The notes beneath the pieces are model-generated. The model was not told the DNA's origin and did no database searches. It was given only the letters and a program-made list of their open reading frames with translations. From the NCBI RefSeq assembly GCF_002939185.1, contig NZ_POVL01000009.1, positions 42,403 to 106,402 of the forward strand: DNA of 64,000 bases, written 5' to 3'. Position numbers and translations under genes: made by a program. How positions within the stretch are numbered: position 1 is the first letter of the stretch; the number at the start of each line of letters is the position of its first letter. This stretch comes from Enterobacter sichuanensis (GTDB lineage Bacteria > Pseudomonadota > Gammaproteobacteria > Enterobacterales > Enterobacteriaceae). Shown here one piece after another: positions 33,404-46,059 of the stretch.

Positions 33404-33445
33404 GCATCTCTCCTTGTCAGCTTTGGTCACACAGCGAACTGCGTC

Positions 33446-34915
33446 TTACATCATCACGACGTCGAACTGCTCCTGGTTATAGAGCGGTTCAATTTGTACT
33501 TTTACCTGTTTGCCGACAAAAATTTCCACCTCCGCCAGCGCGTGTGACTCTTCGCCTTTCAGCGCTTCAGCCACCGCAGGGGAAGCATAGACCAGAAAAC
33601 GATCGGAGTCGTAGGCATGATGAACGCGGACGATTTCACGCATAATTTCGTAGCAGACGGTCTCAACCGTCTTTACCGTTCCGCGTCCATGGCAGGTTGG
33701 GCATTCATTACACAGCACATGCTCCACGCTTTCACGGGTACGCTTACGCGTCATTTCCACCAGCCCCAGCTGTGAGAACCCGTTGATGCTGGTCTTCACG
33801 CGATCCTTACTCAGCGCCTGCTCAAGCGAGTGCAGCACGCGGCGGCGATGGTCTTCATTACTCATATCGATAAAGTCGATGATGATAATGCCGCCCAGAT
33901 TACGCAGACGAAGCTGGCGCGCAATGGCCTGCGTGGCTTCGATGTTGGTGTTAAAGATGGTGTCATCCAGGTTGCGATGGCCGACAAACGCGCCGGTATT
34001 GATATCGACGGTGGTCATCGCCTCGGTCTGATCGATGATCAGGTACCCGCCAGATTTCAGCTCGACCTTACGCTCCAGCGCACGCTGGATCTCGTTTTCG
34101 ACATCATACAGATCGAAGATCGGCTGACGCCCCGTGTAATGCTCCAGCAGGCCGGGCATCTCCGGAATGTACTCGGCGGTAAATTCCAGCAGCGCTTCGT
34201 AAGTCAGGCGAGAGTCCACGCGAATGCGGTCAAGCTGAGCATCGGCAAAGTCACGGAGAACACGCTGAGCAAGAGCCAGCTCACCATAGAGCTGGCAGCG
34301 GGTCTGGTTGCGTTTTTTACGCTCCATCACTTTGGTCCAGACGCGCTTGAGGTACGCCGCGTCGGACGCCAGGTCTTCTTCGCTGATCCCTTCCGCGGCG
34401 GTACGGATGATAAATCCGCCCTGTTCATCGCAGTACGCGCTGACCACTTTTTTAAGGCGCTCACGCTCGCTTTCGCTCTCAATACGCTGCGAAACGCCCA
34501 CGTGCGACGCGCCAGGCATAAAGACCAGATAACGGGAAGGTAAGGTGATGTCGGTGGTCAGACGGGCACCTTTAGTGCCGAGGGGATCTTTCACCACCTG
34601 CACCATCAGATCCTGTCCCTGACGCACCAGCTCAGAAATATCGCGCACGGCAAACTGCTTTTGCTCTTCGCCAGCGACGCACTCGGTGTGCGGCATAATA
34701 TCGGAGGCATGTAAAAATGCCGCCTTATCCAGTCCAATATCTACAAAAGCCGCCTGCATACCCGGTAGTACACGACTGACACGACCTTTGTAGATATTGC
34801 CTACTATTCCGCGCCGCGCTTCACGCTCAATATGAATTTCCTGAAGAATGCCACCATCAATGTAGGCCACACGGGTTTCCGATGGCGTTACGTTTACCAA
34901 CAATTCAGCCGTCAT
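33446..34915 (-). CDS. rng: Ribonuclease G
   Basis: Single-strand-specific endoribonuclease that matures the 5' end of 16S rRNA and degrades some mRNAs. ATG 34915, after GGGAAGGGATAATT, gives 489 residues as in E. coli. An S1 domain (about 35-125) is followed by the RNase H-like and DNase I-like catalytic core; [17 protein letters not shown] holds a catalytic aspartate and IIIDFIDM a second. The zinc link [11 protein letters not shown] is present. It lacks the long C-terminal scaffold of RNase E. Its first 11 bases overlap the end of yhdE. Confidence 0.98.
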   Translation of the reverse strand: MTAELLVNVTPSETRVAYIDGGILQEIHIEREARRGIVGNIYKGRVSRVLPGMQAAFVDIGLDKAAFLHASDIMPHTECVAGEEQKQFAVRDISELVRQGQDLMVQVVKDPLGTKGARLTTDITLPSRYLVFMPGASHVGVSQRIESESERERLKKVVSAYCDEQGGFIIRTAAEGISEEDLASDAAYLKRVWTKVMERKKRNQTRCQLYGELALAQRVLRDFADAQLDRIRVDSRLTYEALLEFTAEYIPEMPGLLEHYTGRQPIFDLYDVENEIQRALERKVELKSGGYLIIDQTEAMTTVDINTGAFVGHRNLDDTIFNTNIEATQAIARQLRLRNLGGIIIIDFIDMSNEDHRRRVLHSLEQALSKDRVKTSINGFSQLGLVEMTRKRTRESVEHVLCNECPTCHGRGTVKTVETVCYEIMREIVRVHHAYDSDRFLVYASPAVAEALKGEESHALAEVEIFVGKQVKVQIEPLYNQEQFDVVMM

Positions 34916-35498
34916 AATTATCCCTTCCCTCACGCAGTGAGTTAAAATTGCTCAGCAACTCATACGTTTCCACCAGCGGTAAGCCGACTACGGCGTGATA
35001 GCTGCCATTAATCTTCCTGACAAAACAGCCACCCAGCCCCTGAATACCGTATGCACCTGCCTTATCCATCGGTTCACCGCTGGCGATATAAGCGGCGATC
35101 TCGTCGTCGGTAAGTACTCTGAATGTCACATCCGTCACCACCAGGCAATCCAGCACGTGCTGACTGTCAGCCAGCGCGACCGCCGTCATCACCTGATGCG
35201 TTTGTCCGGACATTTTGCGCAACATGCGCGCCGCATGATCGGCGTCGCAGGGTTTCTCAAGCACTTCACCATTAAGGATAACGATGGTATCTGCTCCCAG
35301 CACGGGAAGATCGCGCGGTACACTGGCGACGCCAGCCTGCGCTTTCTCGCGCGCCAGGCGCGACACGTACTGTTGAGCACTTTCGCCCTCGGCACGTTTT
35401 TCTTCAATGCCGGTCACGATGCGTTCAAAAGATACCCCTAACTGCGTCAGGAGTTCCTGGCGGCGCGGGGAGCCGGAAGCGAGATACAAAGACGTCAT
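34905..35498 (-). CDS. yhdE: Maf-family nucleotide pyrophosphatase YhdE
   Basis: Hydrolyses dTTP and UTP and modified forms to monophosphates, a house-cleaning and division-linked role. The 197 residues equal E. coli YhdE. The Maf start motif [14 protein letters not shown] binds phosphate and [15 protein letters not shown] carries the catalytic aspartate and surrounding residues. It lies between mreD (9-base gap) and rng (11-base overlap), so it is translated from the shape operon mRNA. Confidence 0.95.
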   Translation of the reverse strand: MTSLYLASGSPRRQELLTQLGVSFERIVTGIEEKRAEGESAQQYVSRLAREKAQAGVASVPRDLPVLGADTIVILNGEVLEKPCDADHAARMLRKMSGQTHQVMTAVALADSQHVLDCLVVTDVTFRVLTDDEIAAYIASGEPMDKAGAYGIQGLGGCFVRKINGSYHAVVGLPLVETYELLSNFNSLREGRDNYDG

Positions 35499-35507
35499 AG
35501 AAACCTT

Positions 35508-37012
<1,505 letters not shown>

Positions 37013-37042
37013 AGGCTATGCGTATTCTCGCGTCAGAGAGAA

Positions 37043-37063
37043 AGGGTAGCAAATTGCTACCCT
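37043..37063 (-). other. Perfect hairpin between mreB and mreC
   Basis: AGGGTAGCAA and TTGCTACCCT form a perfect 10-bp stem around one base, probably opening to a slightly larger loop in RNA. It lies 11 bases after the mreB stop and 30 bases before the mreC start. There is no T-run, so partial termination, mRNA protection or processing are the likely roles; it would help set more mreB than mreCD product. Confidence 0.65.
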
Positions 37064-37074
37064 CTCAAACTCGA

Positions 37075-38253
<1,179 letters not shown>

Positions 38254-38400
38254 TCATCCCCTGACTCCCTCAGGGCTGAGTAAACAGTAGCGTTCCCCAC
38301 TGACATTTGTAACCCGTTAAAGGTCGTTCACTGGCTATTTGCTCGACATACTCAAAGCTACAGGCGCGATATTCTACGTGAAAACAGCGTAAACGGCAGG

Positions 38401-40341
38401 TCAAACAGAGTATCTTTGCAAATATTTTTTCACGTTGGTGTCAAGCGGTTGAGAGGCAGCAAAAAAATCCCCCTGACCACCCATGACGCCGCGCTCTGTT
38501 AACATCTGCCATTCGCTTCTGGAGCGCACGCCCGTGGCAAAGACTTGTGTCCGCGTTCCCTTGCAAGCTTCAACCAGACTCTGTACCAGCAGCTGGTTTT
38601 CCGTTCGCTTCTCAATATTCCTTACCAGGCCTGGATGTAGCTTTAATAACTCCACATCCAGCTCCTTGATCCAGTTGGTACTCACCAGCGTTAAACCGGC
38701 CTGCGTCACCGCTATACGCGCGCCGAGCGCATTGATCAAACGTACCACCGGGCGTAACCGGCTGATGTGTTGACCAACATCCGCCTCTGCAAGTTCAAAA
38801 ATAATGTGTTTGCGTTGCGATTTTTCGCATTGCATTAAGGTATCACGCAGCCAGCGCTGAAACCGCGGGCGTATTAACGACTCCACGGTGACCTGTAACG
38901 CCAGGTTTTCTTCAGGCCAGAACGATAAAAACGGAATCAGCCGGGTAATTTGCTGGCGGTCATACTCTTCAGAGAGGCCAAATTGCAGCACCATCGGCAG
39001 ATATTCCGCTGAGATAACCTCTTCCGTACCGTCAAAAATACGACACATCAACTCGCGATGATGCACATTGCCATTTTTCATGACCGCGGGTTTTTGATAA
39101 ATACGTGGTCCGCCGCGGCTAAGCATTTGCTCGATCAGCGTTCGCCAGCGCACATTGCCGCGCCCTTTTTCCGGTAGCGAGTCATCATACACTGCCCATC
39201 CGTTCGCTCCCTGCAGCACGGCGTTGCGGGTGGCGGCTTCGGCATATTCCATCACCTGTTCAGCCGATTGCCCACCGCGCCAGGCGCAGATCCCCATGTG
39301 CACCATATCGTCCCTGTCGAGCATTTTGCTCTGCGGTAGCGCATCCACCGCCTTCAGCAGCTGGCTGGCAATGCTTTCCGACTCCTTCAGCGTGCGATGA
39401 GGCAGCAATACGGCAAAGTCGCTGCGGTGATAGCGGGCCAGTAACGCGCCCGGGTAGCGCATAATAAAGGTGGAGAGCAGGTTAATCAGCGTGAAGAGAT
39501 TCTCTTCCGCGGCCCGCTGTCCCCAGGTGTCGCGCAGGAGATCGAAATCGGGCAGTCGAATCATCATTACCACCCCGTGTGTCCCTACCTTTTCTGAATC
39601 GTCGAGCAGCGTGGCGAGCTGATTATCAAAGAAAAGACGGTTGTTAAGGCCGGTTTTATTATCCTGGGCGGCATAAGAGCGGATCAGCGTGTCCATACGG
39701 CTACGCTGATCGCTGGCAAACTGGATTTCGGAGAGCAGCGTATCCAGCGCGCTGCTGGCGCGTGCAGGCCATTCATGGACCGAGCCCCTCACCTGCGGCC
39801 CGCGTTCACCGTTGAGGATCCGTACCGAGCGGAGCTCCAGTAGCTCCTGCCCAGAGAGCTGGCGCCGCAGCCAGCGGACCGCGAGAAAGATCAGCATGAC
39901 AATAAACACCACGGAGACGGTGAGCGGCGCAGTGGTCATCATGGAGCGGAAATAGCTGGCCATCGGATCGAGGTAGACCATGTGTATAGTCATCCCTGGA
40001 TTTTTAAGGGAATGTACCGTCACTTCCCGGTACTGGCTCACCACGCCCGCAGGCCGATAACCACCCTGCCGTTCATGGCTTAATACGCGATGCTTTCCCT
40101 GTTGAATGTCGATCTGCACAATATCGACAGGGACCATTAACTCATCAAGTTCACGGGACAGCACCGGTAACGACGTCGTCACCAGACGCGTATCAATCAC
40201 CGATGCGACAGACTGTACCCGGTTGACCAGTTTGTCCTGAATGGCGTTATAAAAGCTTAAAGAGCAACCCAGAAGGGTGACAAAAATGGTAAGTCCCGTC
40301 AGCAAGGTTATAAAAGCTGAGAACTTCGTCGTTAATCGCAT
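38401..40341 (-). CDS. csrD: CsrB/CsrC decay regulator CsrD
   Basis: Inner-membrane protein that targets the small RNAs CsrB and CsrC to RNase E, thereby freeing CsrA. The 646 residues equal E. coli. Two membrane helices (about 10-30 and 135-155) flank a periplasmic loop; a HAMP-like linker, a GGDEF domain with the degenerate HRSDF motif and an EAL domain with ELM follow, so it should be unable to make or cut cyclic di-GMP. This contrasts with the intact GGDEF-EAL protein at 51.4 kb. Confidence 0.97.
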   Translation of the reverse strand: MRLTTKFSAFITLLTGLTIFVTLLGCSLSFYNAIQDKLVNRVQSVASVIDTRLVTTSLPVLSRELDELMVPVDIVQIDIQQGKHRVLSHERQGGYRPAGVVSQYREVTVHSLKNPGMTIHMVYLDPMASYFRSMMTTAPLTVSVVFIVMLIFLAVRWLRRQLSGQELLELRSVRILNGERGPQVRGSVHEWPARASSALDTLLSEIQFASDQRSRMDTLIRSYAAQDNKTGLNNRLFFDNQLATLLDDSEKVGTHGVVMMIRLPDFDLLRDTWGQRAAEENLFTLINLLSTFIMRYPGALLARYHRSDFAVLLPHRTLKESESIASQLLKAVDALPQSKMLDRDDMVHMGICAWRGGQSAEQVMEYAEAATRNAVLQGANGWAVYDDSLPEKGRGNVRWRTLIEQMLSRGGPRIYQKPAVMKNGNVHHRELMCRIFDGTEEVISAEYLPMVLQFGLSEEYDRQQITRLIPFLSFWPEENLALQVTVESLIRPRFQRWLRDTLMQCEKSQRKHIIFELAEADVGQHISRLRPVVRLINALGARIAVTQAGLTLVSTNWIKELDVELLKLHPGLVRNIEKRTENQLLVQSLVEACKGTRTQVFATGVRSRSEWQMLTERGVMGGQGDFFAASQPLDTNVKKYLQRYSV

Positions 40342-40523
40342 CCTTGAGATTACTCCGTGGGTTGATGGGGTAGCGAGTAAGCGCTAACTTGCATTTCAAA
40401 TGCGGCATACTACCAAATCGGGTGTATCTGGCAATTTATTGCGTTAAATCGGCATCGCGTTTCAATGAGCGAGTATAGTCTTCAGGACAAATTTTCCAAT
40501 CATCAGAATAGTGAGGATCCTGT

Positions 40524-41498
40524 ATGCAGGCTTTGATCTTAGAACAGCAGGACGGCAAAACCGTTGCTTCGGTGCAGGCCATTGAAGAGAGCCGACTGCC
40601 TGAAGGCGACGTCACTGTCGACATCGACTGGTCCAGTCTGAATTACAAGGATGCGCTGGCCATTACCGGCAAAGGTAAAATTATCCGAAATTTCCCGATG
40701 GTTCCCGGGATTGATTTCGCGGGCCGGGTTCGTAACAGCGAAGATCCGCGATTCCATACCGGCCAGCAGGTGTTGCTCACCGGGTGGGGCGTCGGTGAAA
40801 ATCACTGGGGCGGGCTGGCCACGCAGGCGCGGGTGAAGGGCGACTGGCTGGTGCCGGTGCCGAAAGGTATGGATGGCCGTAAAGCGATGATCATCGGCAC
40901 CGCAGGCTTTACCGCCATGCTGTGCGTGATGGCGCTGGAAGATGCCGGCATCCGCCCTGAGTCGGGTGAAATTGTCGTCACCGGTGCCAGCGGCGGCGTG
41001 GGCAGTACGGCCGTCACGCTGCTGCACACGCTGGGCTATCAGGTCGCTGCAGTTTCGGGTCGCGAAAGCATGCACGACTATCTGCGCCAGCTCGGTGCCA
41101 GCCGTATTCTTGGTCGCGACGAGTTTGCCGAAACCCGCCCACTGGAAAAACAGGTCTGGGCAGGTGCGGTGGATACCGTTGGTGATAAGATGCTGGCAAA
41201 AGTGCTGGCACAAATGAACTACGGCGGCTGCGTTGCCGCCTGCGGACTGGCGGGGGGCTTTGCCCTGCCAACCACCGTGATGCCCTTTATTCTGCGTAAC
41301 GTACGCCTGCAGGGTGTCGATTCCGTTATGACACCATCCGCCCGTCGTCAGGAAGCCTGGGAACGGCTGGTGCGCGATCTGCCAGAATCCTTCTATACCC
41401 AGAGCGCTACGGAAATCACACTCGACCAGACGCCGGAGTATGCCAGCAAGATCATGGCAAATCAGTTCCACGGTCGCGCGCTGGTGAAAATCGCCTAA
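40524..41498 (+). CDS. acuI: Acrylyl-CoA reductase AcuI (YhdH)
   Basis: NADPH-dependent reductase of the medium-chain family that removes toxic acryloyl-CoA by making propanoyl-CoA. The 324 residues match E. coli. GASGGVGSTAVTLLHTLGYQV is the NADPH-binding Rossmann motif at about 153; no zinc ligands are seen, as usual for this quinone-reductase-like branch. The start follows GTGAGGATCCTGT. It is divergent from csrD and followed 77 bases later by msrP, with no clear terminator apart from the hairpin at 41536. Confidence 0.94.
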   Translation: MQALILEQQDGKTVASVQAIEESRLPEGDVTVDIDWSSLNYKDALAITGKGKIIRNFPMVPGIDFAGRVRNSEDPRFHTGQQVLLTGWGVGENHWGGLATQARVKGDWLVPVPKGMDGRKAMIIGTAGFTAMLCVMALEDAGIRPESGEIVVTGASGGVGSTAVTLLHTLGYQVAAVSGRESMHDYLRQLGASRILGRDEFAETRPLEKQVWAGAVDTVGDKMLAKVLAQMNYGGCVAACGLAGGFALPTTVMPFILRNVRLQGVDSVMTPSARRQEAWERLVRDLPESFYTQSATEITLDQTPEYASKIMANQFHGRALVKIA

Positions 41499-41535
41499 TC
41501 TTCAAATTTTCGTGACATATTCGCGCGAATCTCTC

Positions 41536-41571
41536 TCCTCCGTCATGCTTAGAAAAACGCATGACGGAGGA
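41536..41571 (+). promoter_or_regulatory. Hairpin that covers the msrP ribosome binding site
   Basis: TCCTCCGTCATGC (41536-41548) and GCATGACGGAGGA (41559-41571) form a perfect 13-bp stem with a 10-base loop TTAGAAAAAC. The right arm contains the msrP Shine-Dalgarno GGAGG (41566-41570), five bases before the ATG. In RNA the site would be buried. No T-run follows, so this is not simply an acuI terminator. Confidence 0.7.
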
Positions 41572-41575
41572 TGCC

Positions 41576-42577
41576 ATGAAAAATCGAAAACTGACGGAAG
41601 CCGACGTAACGTCCGAGTCTGTCTTTATGTTACAGCGCCGCCAGATCCTGAAAATGCTTGGCATCAGCGCCACCGCGCTCACCCTTTCGCCGGCGGCACA
41701 CGCCGACCTGCTCGACTGGTTTAAAGGCAACGATCGGCCTAAGGCCCCTTCCGGCGCCCCGCTCACCTTTACGAAACCTGCCGAGTGGCAAAACAAACTG
41801 ACGCTCACGCCGGAAGATAAAGTCACTGGCTACAATAACTTCTACGAATTTGGCCTCGACAAAGCCGATCCTGCCGCCAACGCTGGAAGCCTCAAAACCG
41901 ATCCGTGGACGTTGAAGATCGATGGCGAAGTGGCCAAACCCCTGACCCTGGACCATCACGACCTCACCACCCGTTTCCCGTTAGAGGAGCGCATCTATCG
42001 TATGCGCTGTGTGGAAGCCTGGTCGATGGTGGTGCCCTGGGTCGGCTTCCCGCTGCATAAATTACTGGCAATGGTTGAGCCCACCAGCAACGCAAAATAT
42101 GTCGCTTTCCAGACGCGTTACGCGCCGGATGAGATGCCAGGGCAGAAAGACCGGTTTATCGGTGGTGGACTGGACTATCCCTATGTAGAAGGATTACGTC
42201 TTGACGAAGCGATGCACCCTCTGACCCTGCTGACCGTCGGCGTTTATGGCAAAGCGCTTCCCCCGCAGAACGGCGCCCCTGTCCGTTTAACCGTGCCGTG
42301 GAAATATGGCTTCAAAGGAATTAAATCGATCGTCAGCATTAAGCTGACCCGCGAACGTCCGCCAACCACCTGGAACCTGGCCGCGCCGGACGAATACGGG
42401 TTCTTCGCGAATGTGAATCCGCATGTGGATCACCCGCGCTGGTCGCAGGCAACCGAGCGTTTTATCGGTTCCGGCGGTGCGCTGGACGTGAAGCGGCAGC
42501 CGACGCTGCTGTTTAACGGCTATGCCGATGAGGTGGCGTCTCTCTATCGTGGGCTGAACTTACGGGAGAATTTCTAA
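41576..42577 (+). CDS. msrP: Periplasmic methionine sulfoxide reductase, molybdopterin subunit MsrP
   Basis: Repairs oxidised methionine in periplasmic proteins, with electrons from MsrQ and the quinone pool. ATG 41576 gives 333 residues. A twin-arginine signal ([11 protein letters not shown], Arg21-Arg22) ends at SPAAHA near residue 43, so the folded cofactor-bound protein is exported by Tat. Cys145 in [14 protein letters not shown] ligates molybdenum; the sulfite-oxidase-like fold continues to the end. It overlaps nothing but abuts msrQ directly. In E. coli the pair is induced by hypochlorite and lies at 44 min; the position here is different. Its ribosome binding site lies in a 13-bp hairpin. 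Confidence 0.97.
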   Translation: MKNRKLTEADVTSESVFMLQRRQILKMLGISATALTLSPAAHADLLDWFKGNDRPKAPSGAPLTFTKPAEWQNKLTLTPEDKVTGYNNFYEFGLDKADPAANAGSLKTDPWTLKIDGEVAKPLTLDHHDLTTRFPLEERIYRMRCVEAWSMVVPWVGFPLHKLLAMVEPTSNAKYVAFQTRYAPDEMPGQKDRFIGGGLDYPYVEGLRLDEAMHPLTLLTVGVYGKALPPQNGAPVRLTVPWKYGFKGIKSIVSIKLTRERPPTTWNLAAPDEYGFFANVNPHVDHPRWSQATERFIGSGGALDVKRQPTLLFNGYADEVASLYRGLNLRENF

Positions 42578-43177
42578 GTGCGTTTAACGGCAAAGCAGAT
42601 TACCTGGCTGAAAGTGCTGCTGCACCTGGCCGGGTTACTTCCTTTTATCTGGCTGTTCTGGGCCGCCAGCCAGGGCCTCTTTAGCGCCGACCCGGCCAAG
42701 GATATCCAGCATTTTACAGGTCGGATGGCGCTGAAATTTTTGCTGGCCACCTTGCTCGTGACGCCGCTGGCACGCTACGCTAAACAACCATTATTGATTC
42801 GCACCCGTCGGCTTTTGGGGCTATGGTGTTTTGCCTGGGCGACGCTGCACCTTACCAGCTATGCGCTGCTGGAACTGGGAATTAACAATCTGGCGCTGCT
42901 GGGCCGCGAGCTGGTGACACGTCCTTATCTGACGCTGGGTATTGTGAGCTGGGTGATTTTACTGGCGTTAGCGCTGACCTCCACGCAATATGCGCAGCGT
43001 AAACTGGGCAGGCGCTGGCAGCTGCTGCACAACTTCGTCTATCTTGTCGCGATCCTCGCTCCTATTCACTACCTGTGGTCAGTGAAGATCCTCTCGCCTC
43101 AGCCCGTTCTGTACGCACTGGCGGCCGCAGTGCTTTTAGCATGGCGTTACAAGAAGTTCCGCCAGTGGTTGCGATAG
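42578..43177 (+). CDS. msrQ: Heme-binding subunit MsrQ of the periplasmic methionine sulfoxide reductase
   Basis: Six-helix inner-membrane b-type cytochrome that passes electrons from the respiratory chain to MsrP. The GTG start follows the msrP stop without a gap, so it is surely co-translated. The 199 residues (E. coli 211) are hydrophobic throughout, with His residues in membrane segments (for example ATLHLTSY and LLHNFVY) suited to bind heme. Confidence 0.95.
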   Translation: MRLTAKQITWLKVLLHLAGLLPFIWLFWAASQGLFSADPAKDIQHFTGRMALKFLLATLLVTPLARYAKQPLLIRTRRLLGLWCFAWATLHLTSYALLELGINNLALLGRELVTRPYLTLGIVSWVILLALALTSTQYAQRKLGRRWQLLHNFVYLVAILAPIHYLWSVKILSPQPVLYALAAAVLLAWRYKKFRQWLR

Positions 43178-43295
43178 TTCGCGAAACTGTGCGTTTTCCC
43201 GCAGATTCCCCGTCAACCGCAAATCTTTTTCGGATAGCGGTTGATAATCTTCCCTGATAAGACCAGTATTTAGCTGCCAAATGCTACGAAATCGT

Positions 43296-43301
43296 TATAA
43301 T
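43296..43301 (+). promoter_or_regulatory. Probable -10 box of aroQ-accBC
   Basis: TATAAT followed by GTGCGAC, 110 bp before aroQ. The -35 region at 17-base spacing (GCTGCC) is poor, as I recall for the E. coli accBC promoter, where a very similar sequence is found. The first gene behind it here is aroQ. Confidence 0.6.
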
Positions 43302-43410
43302 GTGCGACTTTGGTTTCCCTGACGGAGTTTTCGGACTCTGATTAGGTGACAATCGCGCGTTGAAGGTATATTTTGTTTTTTACCCGAGATTCGCAGGAGA
43401 TAGCGGCACA

Positions 43411-43863
43411 ATGGCTGATAAATTCCAGATCTTAGTTTTAAACGGACCGAACCTCAACATGCTCGGCATCCGCGAGCCAGAGAAGTACGGAACGCTGACA
43501 TTGAGTGAAATTGTTAACCGTCTGGGTACGGAAGCAGCGTCACTGAATGTGGATTTGGACCATTTTCAGTCAAATGCGGAGTACGCACTCATCGACCGTA
43601 TTCATCAGGCTAAAGACAATGTGGACTATATCCTGATCAATCCGGCCGCGTTTACGCACACCAGTGTTGCTATCCGCGACGCACTGCTGGCGGTGAGTAT
43701 CCCGTTTATCGAGATCCACCTCAGTAACGTGCACGCCCGAGAGCCGTTCCGCCACCATTCGTATCTGTCGGATATCGCCGCTGGCGTTATCTGCGGACTG
43801 GGCGCTGACGGTTATTCATACGCTTTACAGACAGCGGTAAAACGCTTGTCACAATCACACTAA
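43411..43863 (+). CDS. aroQ: 3-Dehydroquinate dehydratase, type II
   Basis: Third step of the shikimate pathway: 3-dehydroquinate to 3-dehydroshikimate, by the dodecameric type II enzyme. ATG 43411, after AGGAGA, gives 150 residues. Catalytic Tyr26 ([10 protein letters not shown]), the NPAAFTHTS loop, the [17 protein letters not shown] segment with the catalytic histidine, are all present. E. coli K-12 relies on the unrelated type I enzyme AroD. It precedes accB by 21 bases and is probably in the same operon, an arrangement seen in many gamma-proteobacteria. Confidence 0.96.
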   Translation: MADKFQILVLNGPNLNMLGIREPEKYGTLTLSEIVNRLGTEAASLNVDLDHFQSNAEYALIDRIHQAKDNVDYILINPAAFTHTSVAIRDALLAVSIPFIEIHLSNVHAREPFRHHSYLSDIAAGVICGLGADGYSYALQTAVKRLSQSH

Positions 43864-43884
43864 ACAAGAGTACGGAACCCACTC

Positions 43885-44349
43885 ATGGATATTCGTAAGA
43901 TTAAAAAACTGATCGAGCTGGTTGAAGAATCAGGCATCTCCGAACTGGAAATTTCTGAAGGCGAAGAGTCTGTACGCATCAGCCGTGCAGCCCCGGCCGC
44001 TAGCTTCCCGGTAATGCAGCAGGCTTATGCTGCGCCAGTGCAGCAGCCTGCGCTCTCCGCAGCCGTTGCACCAGCAGCAACTGAAGCCGCACCTGCCGCT
44101 GCAGCAGAAATCAGTGGTCACATCGTACGTTCCCCAATGGTTGGTACTTTCTACCGCACCCCGAGCCCGGACGCGAAGGCGTTCATCGAAGTGGGTCAGA
44201 AAGTCAACGTAGGCGATACCCTGTGCATCGTTGAAGCGATGAAAATGATGAACCAGATCGAAGCAGACAAATCAGGTACTGTGAAAGCGATTCTGGTCGA
44301 AAGTGGTCAGCCGGTTGAATTTGACGAGCCGCTGGTCGTCATCGAGTAA
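43885..44349 (+). CDS. accB: Biotin carboxyl carrier protein of acetyl-CoA carboxylase
   Basis: Carries the biotin that moves CO2 from AccC to AccAD in the first step of fatty acid synthesis. The 154 residues have an N-terminal dimer region, an Ala/Pro-rich linker (about 35-75) and the biotinyl domain; the biotinylated lysine is Lys120 in EAMKMMNQ. In E. coli the N-terminal part mediates autoregulation of accBC. accC starts 10 bases after the stop. Confidence 0.98.
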
Positions 44350-44359
44350 CGAGGCGAAC

Positions 44360-45709
44360 ATGCTGGATAAAATTGTTATCGCCAACCGCGGCGAGATCGC
44401 ACTGCGTATTCTTCGTGCCTGTAAAGAGCTGGGCATCAAGACCGTCGCTGTGCACTCAAGCGCGGATCGCGATTTAAAACACGTATTGCTGGCGGATGAG
44501 ACGGTCTGTATTGGCCCGGCTCCGTCCGTAAAAAGCTATCTGAATATCCCGGCTATCATCAGCGCCGCTGAAATCACCGGCGCGGTGGCAATTCATCCGG
44601 GTTACGGCTTCCTCTCTGAGAACGCCAACTTTGCTGAGCAGGTTGAACGCTCTGGCTTTATCTTCATCGGTCCGAAAGCTGACACCATCCGCCTGATGGG
44701 CGACAAAGTGTCCGCGATCACCGCGATGAAGAAAGCCGGTGTTCCAACTGTTCCAGGCTCTGACGGCCCTCTGACCGACGACATGGATGCTAACCGTGCT
44801 CATGCGAAACGCATTGGCTACCCGGTTATTATCAAAGCGTCCGGCGGCGGCGGCGGTCGCGGTATGCGCGTTGTGCGCAGCGATGCTGAACTGGCGCAGT
44901 CCATCTCCATGACCAAAGCTGAAGCGAAAGCCGCGTTCAGCAATGACATGGTATACATGGAAAAATACCTGGAAAACCCACGCCACATCGAAATTCAGGT
45001 GCTGGCAGACGGTCAGGGTAACGCTATCTATCTGGCAGAACGTGACTGCTCCATGCAGCGTCGTCACCAGAAAGTGGTCGAAGAAGCACCGGCACCGGGC
45101 ATCACCCCGGAACTGCGTCGCTACATCGGCGAGCGTTGCGCCAAAGCGTGTGTCGATATCGGCTATCGCGGTGCGGGTACCTTCGAGTTCCTGTTCGAAA
45201 ACGGCGAGTTCTACTTCATTGAGATGAACACCCGTATTCAGGTTGAACATCCGGTTACCGAAATGATCACCGGCGTTGACCTGATTAAAGAGCAACTGCG
45301 TATTGCTGCCGGCCAGCCGCTGTCCATCAAGCAGGAAGAAGTTGTGGTGAAAGGCCATGCGGTCGAGTGCCGTATCAACGCCGAAGACCCGAACACCTTC
45401 CTGCCAAGCCCGGGTAAAATCACGCGTTTCCACGCGCCGGGTGGCTTTGGTGTGCGTTGGGAGTCTCATATCTACGCCGGTTACACTGTACCGCCGTACT
45501 ATGACTCGATGATCGGCAAGCTTATCTGCTACGGTGAAAACCGTGACGTGGCGATTGCCCGCATGAAGAACGCCCTGCAGGAACTGATCATCGACGGTAT
45601 CAAAACCAACGTTGATCTGCAGATGCGTATCATGAGCGATGAGCACTTCCAGAATGGTGGTACCAACATCCACTATCTGGAGAAAAAACTCGGTCTGAAC
45701 GAGAAGTAA
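44360..45709 (+). CDS. accC: Biotin carboxylase of acetyl-CoA carboxylase
   Basis: ATP-grasp enzyme that carboxylates the biotin on AccB with bicarbonate. ATG 44360 (after GAGGCGAAC) gives 449 residues beginning [17 protein letters not shown]. The glycine-rich loop [14 protein letters not shown] (about 159) closes over [18 protein letters not shown] holds catalytic residues. A strong terminator 14 bases after the stop ends the aroQ-accBC unit. Confidence 0.99.
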   Translation: MLDKIVIANRGEIALRILRACKELGIKTVAVHSSADRDLKHVLLADETVCIGPAPSVKSYLNIPAIISAAEITGAVAIHPGYGFLSENANFAEQVERSGFIFIGPKADTIRLMGDKVSAITAMKKAGVPTVPGSDGPLTDDMDANRAHAKRIGYPVIIKASGGGGGRGMRVVRSDAELAQSISMTKAEAKAAFSNDMVYMEKYLENPRHIEIQVLADGQGNAIYLAERDCSMQRRHQKVVEEAPAPGITPELRRYIGERCAKACVDIGYRGAGTFEFLFENGEFYFIEMNTRIQVEHPVTEMITGVDLIKEQLRIAAGQPLSIKQEEVVVKGHAVECRINAEDPNTFLPSPGKITRFHAPGGFGVRWESHIYAGYTVPPYYDSMIGKLICYGENRDVAIARMKNALQELIIDGIKTNVDLQMRIMSDEHFQNGGTNIHYLEKKLGLNEK

Positions 45710-45723
45710 TAAAGCAGCGTTGC

Positions 45724-45750
45724 AAAAAGGCCGGATTTCCGGCCTTTTTT
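45724..45750 (+). terminator. Terminator of accC
   Basis: AAAAAGGCCGG (45724-45734) pairs with CCGGCCTTTTT (45739-45749) around ATTT, followed by a T-run. Confidence 0.93.
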
Positions 45751-45816
45751 ATTTCTGGGGCCAGGAAAGCCTCATCATGTACAATCCCCGCTTTCTTCAT
45801 CCACAAGGGACAAACA

Positions 45817-46059
45817 ATGGACAAACGTTTTGTTCAGGCCCATAAAGAAGCGCGCTGGGCGCTGTGGCTGACCCTTCTCTATCTTGCCGCATGGTTAGTA
45901 ACCGCTTACTTACCTGACTCCAGTATCGGTATTACCGGCCTGCCGCACTGGTTTGAAATGGCCTGCCTGCTCGTACCGCTGATCTTCATCCTCCTTTGCT
46001 GGGCAATGGTGAAGTTCATTTATCGCGATATTCCCCTGGAGGACGACGATGCAGCTTGA
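45817..46059 (+). CDS. yhdT: Small membrane protein YhdT
   Basis: An 80-residue inner-membrane protein (DUF997) with two helices (about 14-35 and 43-65). The role is unknown, but it precedes panF in many genomes. The two genes overlap by 11 bases, so they are translationally coupled, and a part in pantothenate uptake is inferred from this alone. Its start follows ACAAGGGACAAACA. Confidence 0.93.
   Translation: MDKRFVQAHKEARWALWLTLLYLAAWLVTAYLPDSSIGITGLPHWFEMACLLVPLIFILLCWAMVKFIYRDIPLEDDDAA

Noticed and set aside
38401..40341. CsrD as a second active cyclic di-GMP enzyme
   Set aside because: Its motifs read HRSDF and ELM, the known degenerate forms, so it is the RNA-decay regulator.
44474..45673. 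399-codon frame antisense to accC
   Set aside because: Lies wholly inside an essential conserved gene and has no recognisable motif.
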